A stretch of DNA of 64,000 nucleotides from Dokdonella_A soli (GTDB taxonomy: Bacteria > Pseudomonadota > Gammaproteobacteria > Xanthomonadales > Rhodanobacteraceae), in the NCBI RefSeq assembly GCF_039523175.1, contig NZ_BAAAEU010000003.1, forward strand, positions 15,374-79,373, read 5' to 3'. The notes under the pieces are model-generated. The model searched no databases, was not told where the DNA came from, and was given only the letters and a program-made list of their open reading frames with translations. Below, piece by piece: positions 60,497 to 64,000 of this stretch; position 1 is the first letter of the stretch; each line of letters begins with the position of its first letter. Made by a program: the position numbers and the translations under genes.

Positions 60497-61534
60497 ATGG
60501 ATATTGCCGAGCTGTTGGCGTTTTCGGTCAAGAACAAGGCGTCGGACCTGCACCTGTCGGCCGGTTTGCCGCCCATGATCCGCGTCGACGGCGACGTGCG
60601 CCGCATCAACATCCAGGCGTTCGACCACAAGCAGATCCACGCGCTGATCTACGACATCATGTCGGACAAGCAGCGCCGCGACTACGAGGAATTCCTCGAG
60701 GTCGACTTCTCGTTCGAGATCCCGAGCCTGGCGCGCTTCCGCGTCAACGCGTTCAACCAGAACCGCGGCGCGGCGGCGGTGTTCCGCACGATTCCCTCCG
60801 AGGTGCTGAGCCTCGAGGATCTCGGCTGTCCGCGCATCTTCAAGGAACTGATCGCGCAGCCACAGGGCCTGATCCTGGTCACCGGCCCGACCGGCTCCGG
60901 CAAATCGACCACGCTCGCGGCGATGGTCGATCACGTCAACAAGAACGAGTACGCGCACATCCTCTCGGTCGAGGATCCGATCGAGTTCGTGCACACCTCG
61001 CAGAAGTGCCTGATCAACCAGCGCGAGGTGCACCGCGACACGCACGGTTTCAACGAAGCGTTGCGCTCGGCGCTGCGCGAAGACCCTGACTACATTCTGG
61101 TCGGCGAGTTGCGCGACCTGGAGACCATCCGCCTCGCGCTGACTGCGGCCGAAACCGGCCACTTGGTGTTCGCGACCCTGCACACGAGTTCGGCCGCGAA
61201 GACCGTCGACCGCATCATCGACGTGTTCCCCGCCGGCGAGAAGCCGATGGTGCGCTCGATGCTGTCGGAATCCTTGCGCGCGGTGATCTCGCAGTCGCTC
61301 CTGAAGAAAGTCGGCGGCGGTCGCGTCGCCGCGCACGAAATCATGGTCGGCATTCCCGCGATCCGTAACCTGATCCGCGAGGACAAGGTCGCGCAGATGT
61401 ACTCCGCGATCCAGACCGGCAGCCAGCACGGGATGCAGACCCTCGACCAGTGCCTGCAGGACATGGTCAAGCGCGGTCTGGTCACGCGCCAGCAGGCGTT
61501 GGGCTACGCGAAGAACAAGGAAATCTTCAAGTAG
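60497..61534 (+). CDS. pilT: Type IV pilus retraction ATPase PilT
   Basis: 345 residues, the usual PilT length. MDIAELLAFSVKNKASDLHL, SAGLPPMIRVDGDVRRI, Walker A GPTGSGKST (130-138), the catalytic-glutamate/Asp boxes (ILVGELRDLETIRLALTAAE), HTSSAAKTVDRI, and the PilT-specific AIRNLIRE motif near the end. It hydrolyses ATP to pull pili in, powering twitching and DNA uptake. AGGGG precedes ATG 60497. Confidence 0.97.
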   Translation: MDIAELLAFSVKNKASDLHLSAGLPPMIRVDGDVRRINIQAFDHKQIHALIYDIMSDKQRRDYEEFLEVDFSFEIPSLARFRVNAFNQNRGAAAVFRTIPSEVLSLEDLGCPRIFKELIAQPQGLILVTGPTGSGKSTTLAAMVDHVNKNEYAHILSVEDPIEFVHTSQKCLINQREVHRDTHGFNEALRSALREDPDYILVGELRDLETIRLALTAAETGHLVFATLHTSSAAKTVDRIIDVFPAGEKPMVRSMLSESLRAVISQSLLKKVGGGRVAAHEIMVGIPAIRNLIREDKVAQMYSAIQTGSQHGMQTLDQCLQDMVKRGLVTRQQALGYAKNKEIFK

Positions 61535-61732
61535 CAGCAACGCAATCCGCGCGACGGACGTTTGCCCGTCGCCAATCCGCGGTGTCTGGTTGGCTGGATT
61601 CGTGAGTGGAGAGGTTGGCCTTTCGGAATGGCTTCGCTTCAATTGCTTCGGTCCGTTTGTTCCCTTTCTTCAAAAAGCAAAAAGTGGATGATACGATCAG
61701 GTGGAGATCCGCGACCTGATCTGCACTGCGGG

Positions 61733-61763
61733 CTGGCTGTCCGTATTTGAGGCCGACAGCCAG
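61733..61763. promoter_or_regulatory. Inverted repeat before the RHS gene
   Basis: CTGGCTGTC, 13 bases, GACAGCCAG: a perfect 9-bp stem about 60 bases before the RHS start. Its role is unknown. Confidence 0.35.
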
Positions 61764-61825
61764 GACGGTATGCCCGTTTTATTACCTCCGCCGCTAGCGC
61801 TCATTCCAATAGGACAAAAGGAACT

Positions 61826-64000
61826 ATGTCGATTTTGCTCGCGGCCGCCATGATGTTGGGCAGTACAACCGCCACGCAATTGCAGTTGCCGCCGGCTTGC
61901 GATGGAAGCAGCAGTTACGAGTGCATTCGGGCGCCGCAATATGCACCCCGCTTCAATGGGACAGGCTCCGGTCTGCAGCCAGACCCGACGCCACCGCCGC
62001 CGCTAAACTTTGCCCCCTTCGCCACGGAGGCCGATTTGTTGGCCAACCGGATGGCAGCGATGCGAGCCTCATATTCGCAACCAGATCCGCCGTATTACTT
62101 CTGCGACGTACACTGGGACGCACCGAGAGGCAGTTGGGTTCCGTCTGCAACCCCGATCAATGGATTCCAGCCAACATACGCGTCTCGCGACGGTGGTTAT
62201 CCGTACACATACATCTATCACGATTCTCGGTCATCGACGCCTTGCGAGATCACCCAGCACTATGCAATGAGTGAGTTTTTCTGGGCACCGCCGTACTGTC
62301 CCGCCGGTTGGACCGGTGCGTATCTGGACGGCGTGATCGGGTGGTTTTGTCAGCGCGCACAAAAAGTCATACCGACCGACCAGATCTGTACAAAATGCGG
62401 TAACCCGATTGATCTCTTGACGCGCGTTAAGCTGCAGCGGGAAGTCGATTTTTCGATAGATGGCTTGCTTCGTTTGGAGCGCCTGTATCGCAGCGACGGG
62501 TATGCATCACCGCCCGGAGCAGGTACTCCAGTGCCTGCGTTCGGTCTTCTCTGGCGCAGCAGTTACGAGCGTCAACTCGTCGACGCGTTGAACAGTAGTT
62601 CGATGCACGTCGCCATACTGGACAGAGCGGATAACCAGAAGTTCTATTTTTCGGAGGACGTGAACGCGTATCTCGGCAGTCCGGACTCGCCCGGCACGCT
62701 AACACGCCTGCGCGATGCGCAAAGCAACCCGATCGGCTGGTCATACGAATCGCCACAAGGTGAAATCGAGACGTACGATTCGACTGGAGCACTGACTCGC
62801 ATTGACCATCGGGATGGACGTTATGTCGCCATTGCGCATGATGCGAATAGGCGGTTGCAGCGCGTCACGGATGAACACGGCCGCGCCCTGCAGTATGCGT
62901 ATGACGCCTTGGGCCGCGTGAGCAGCGTCTTGCTGCCCGATGGCAACTCCGTAACTTATGAATACAACGAAGCCAATGCCATCACCGTTGTCCATCTTGC
63001 CGACACGACGACACGACGTTACGGCTACGACGATCCGAACTCGATATTCCGCCTTACCTCGATCATCGACGAGAAAGGGGTGACCTATGCGTTGTTCACC
63101 TATCAGAGCAATGGAATTCCGCTAACAACTTCCCACGTAGGTGGCGTGGATAACTACCAGGTAGTGACCGACCAGCGGGCAGCCTATATCGATCCACTCG
63201 GCGCGCAGCACACGTTCACGGTCCAATCGGTGGCGAATGCCACCCGGGTCAGCGCGGAAACCAAGACCTGTACGGGGTGCCCAACGCTGACTAAAAGCAT
63301 CAGTTACAACCCCACCAGCGGGGCGGTCGACTGGGCGCTCGACTTCAATGGCAACAAGACGACCTATCTCTACGATCCGACGCGATTCGTGGAGACTTCG
63401 CGCACCGAGGCCTCGACCGACACGTCGAATCCTCCGATCACGCGTATCACCCAAACTGACTGGCATGCCTCGTTCCGTGTACCGACCGAGCGCCGCACGC
63501 TGAACGCGAGTAACGGACTCGAGGCAAAAACGGACTGGGTCTACAACAACCGCGGTCAAGCAACGGCTCGCTGCGAGATCGATCCGGCCGACACGGCGGC
63601 GATGGCCTATACCTGCAGCGCCACGACGGCGCCGCTGGTTGGCGTGAAGGTGCGCCGCTGGGTCACTACCTATTGCGAGCAGGCCGACGTCAGCGCCGGC
63701 ACCTGCCCGCTGGTCGGCCTGGTCACGTCCGTCAACGGCCCGCGCCCAGCCGGCGATACCGGCATGGCGGCGGGGCAGGACGATGTCACCACCTACACCT
63801 ACTACTCGACCGACGATGCGACCTGCGCCAGCAACGGCGCCTGCCCGCACCGCCACGGCGACCTGTGGAAGGTCACCAACGCCCTCGGCCAGATCACCAC
63901 GACCGTCAGCTACGACAAGAACGGCCGGGTCACGCGGTCGCAGGATGCGAACGGCACCACCACCGACTTCACCTACCACCCGCGCGGCTGGCTGCTGACG
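61826..64000 (+). CDS. Secreted RHS/YD-repeat protein, 5' part; runs off the window
   Basis: 725 codons without a stop. ATG 61826 follows AAAAGGAAC and gives MSILLAAAMMLGSTTATQLQ, a short signal-like start. A cysteine-rich N-terminal region (FFWAPPYCPAGWTGAYLDG) leads to ICTKCGNPIDLLTRVKLQRE, the entry of the DUF6531/RHS-type domain, then YD repeats (YDSTGALTRIDHRDG, YAYDALGRVSSVLLPDG, YDKNGRVTRSQDANG). The first 1.8 kb uses many AT-rich codons; the last 0.4 kb is GC-rich like its neighbours. RHS shells often carry a toxin at the C-terminus, but that part is not in the window. No adjacent type VI secretion gene is visible. Confidence 0.88.
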   Translation, partial: MSILLAAAMMLGSTTATQLQLPPACDGSSSYECIRAPQYAPRFNGTGSGLQPDPTPPPPLNFAPFATEADLLANRMAAMRASYSQPDPPYYFCDVHWDAPRGSWVPSATPINGFQPTYASRDGGYPYTYIYHDSRSSTPCEITQHYAMSEFFWAPPYCPAGWTGAYLDGVIGWFCQRAQKVIPTDQICTKCGNPIDLLTRVKLQREVDFSIDGLLRLERLYRSDGYASPPGAGTPVPAFGLLWRSSYERQLVDALNSSSMHVAILDRADNQKFYFSEDVNAYLGSPDSPGTLTRLRDAQSNPIGWSYESPQGEIETYDSTGALTRIDHRDGRYVAIAHDANRRLQRVTDEHGRALQYAYDALGRVSSVLLPDGNSVTYEYNEANAITVVHLADTTTRRYGYDDPNSIFRLTSIIDEKGVTYALFTYQSNGIPLTTSHVGGVDNYQVVTDQRAAYIDPLGAQHTFTVQSVANATRVSAETKTCTGCPTLTKSISYNPTSGAVDWALDFNGNKTTYLYDPTRFVETSRTEASTDTSNPPITRITQTDWHASFRVPTERRTLNASNGLEAKTDWVYNNRGQATARCEIDPADTAAMAYTCSATTAPLVGVKVRRWVTTYCEQADVSAGTCPLVGLVTSVNGPRPAGDTGMAAGQDDVTTYTYYSTDDATCASNGACPHRHGDLWKVTNALGQITTTVSYDKNGRVTRSQDANGTTTDFTYHPRGWLLT

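Noticed and set aside
61555..61582. GCGACGG/CCGTCGC hairpin after pilT as a terminator
   Set aside because: Stem of seven pairs without a T-run; evidence too thin to list.

Overview
The window is high-G+C DNA from a Gram-negative bacterium. It carries outer-membrane and periplasmic proteins (a TonB-dependent receptor, an OmpA-like protein), a type IV pilus retraction ATPase, RelA, exosortase H and a pilT | yggS-proC-yggT neighbourhood. GTAG-headed REP pairs and a chromosomal AAC(6')-type acetyltransferase also occur. Together these suggest a gammaproteobacterium of the Lysobacterales (Xanthomonadales), perhaps Rhodanobacteraceae. This is inference from gene content; no 16S rRNA or tRNA gene was seen.

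Layout. 0-15.5 kb: the 3' end of relA, a membrane Ser/Thr kinase with a repeat-rich outer half, an NRDE protein, the remnant of a secreted beta-helix protein, a giant three-domain glycosyltransferase divergent from mrcB (PBP1B), a TPR-like lipoprotein and a YoaA-type helicase. 15.5-30.3 kb: a secreted subtilase ending in a strong terminator, a methyltransferase, sdaA divergent from a glutaredoxin-like gene, an APC permease, two DUF697-type GTPases, a yceI-cytochrome b561-yceI operon, a DUF302/AhpD-like pair and a LysR regulator. 30.4-42.4 kb: a hybrid two-component kinase with a propeller sensor, a cupredoxin and a run of secreted repeat proteins. Several of those are broken: one has an in-frame TGA, one an in-frame TAG, one a terminal frameshift, and receiver-domain debris lies between them. 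42.4-49.4 kb: hemE, a WGR protein, a TonB receptor, aroK-aroB, exosortase H and dodecin.

49.4-55.1 kb is the most interesting stretch. A response regulator is followed by a tightly packed operon: a coiled-coil protein, an inner-membrane OmpA/BON-like protein, a Rab/Ras-like small GTPase, a hybrid histidine kinase and a YbjQ-family protein. Two of the junctions are 4-base ATGA overlaps. It looks like a small-GTPase signalling module built into two-component signalling and envelope contact.

55.1-64 kb: a P-loop kinase sharing its start with divergent pdxH, the AAC(6')-like gene and a cobalamin-binding-like protein, then yggS-proC-yggT opposite pilT. The window closes inside a secreted RHS/YD-repeat protein whose first part is visibly less GC-rich than its end.

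Short repeats are frequent between genes: inverted GTAG REP pairs, CTCTCCC hairpins arranged as about 205-bp face-to-face pairs, and CTTCGAC/TCAGG-type elements. They often sit one inside another.
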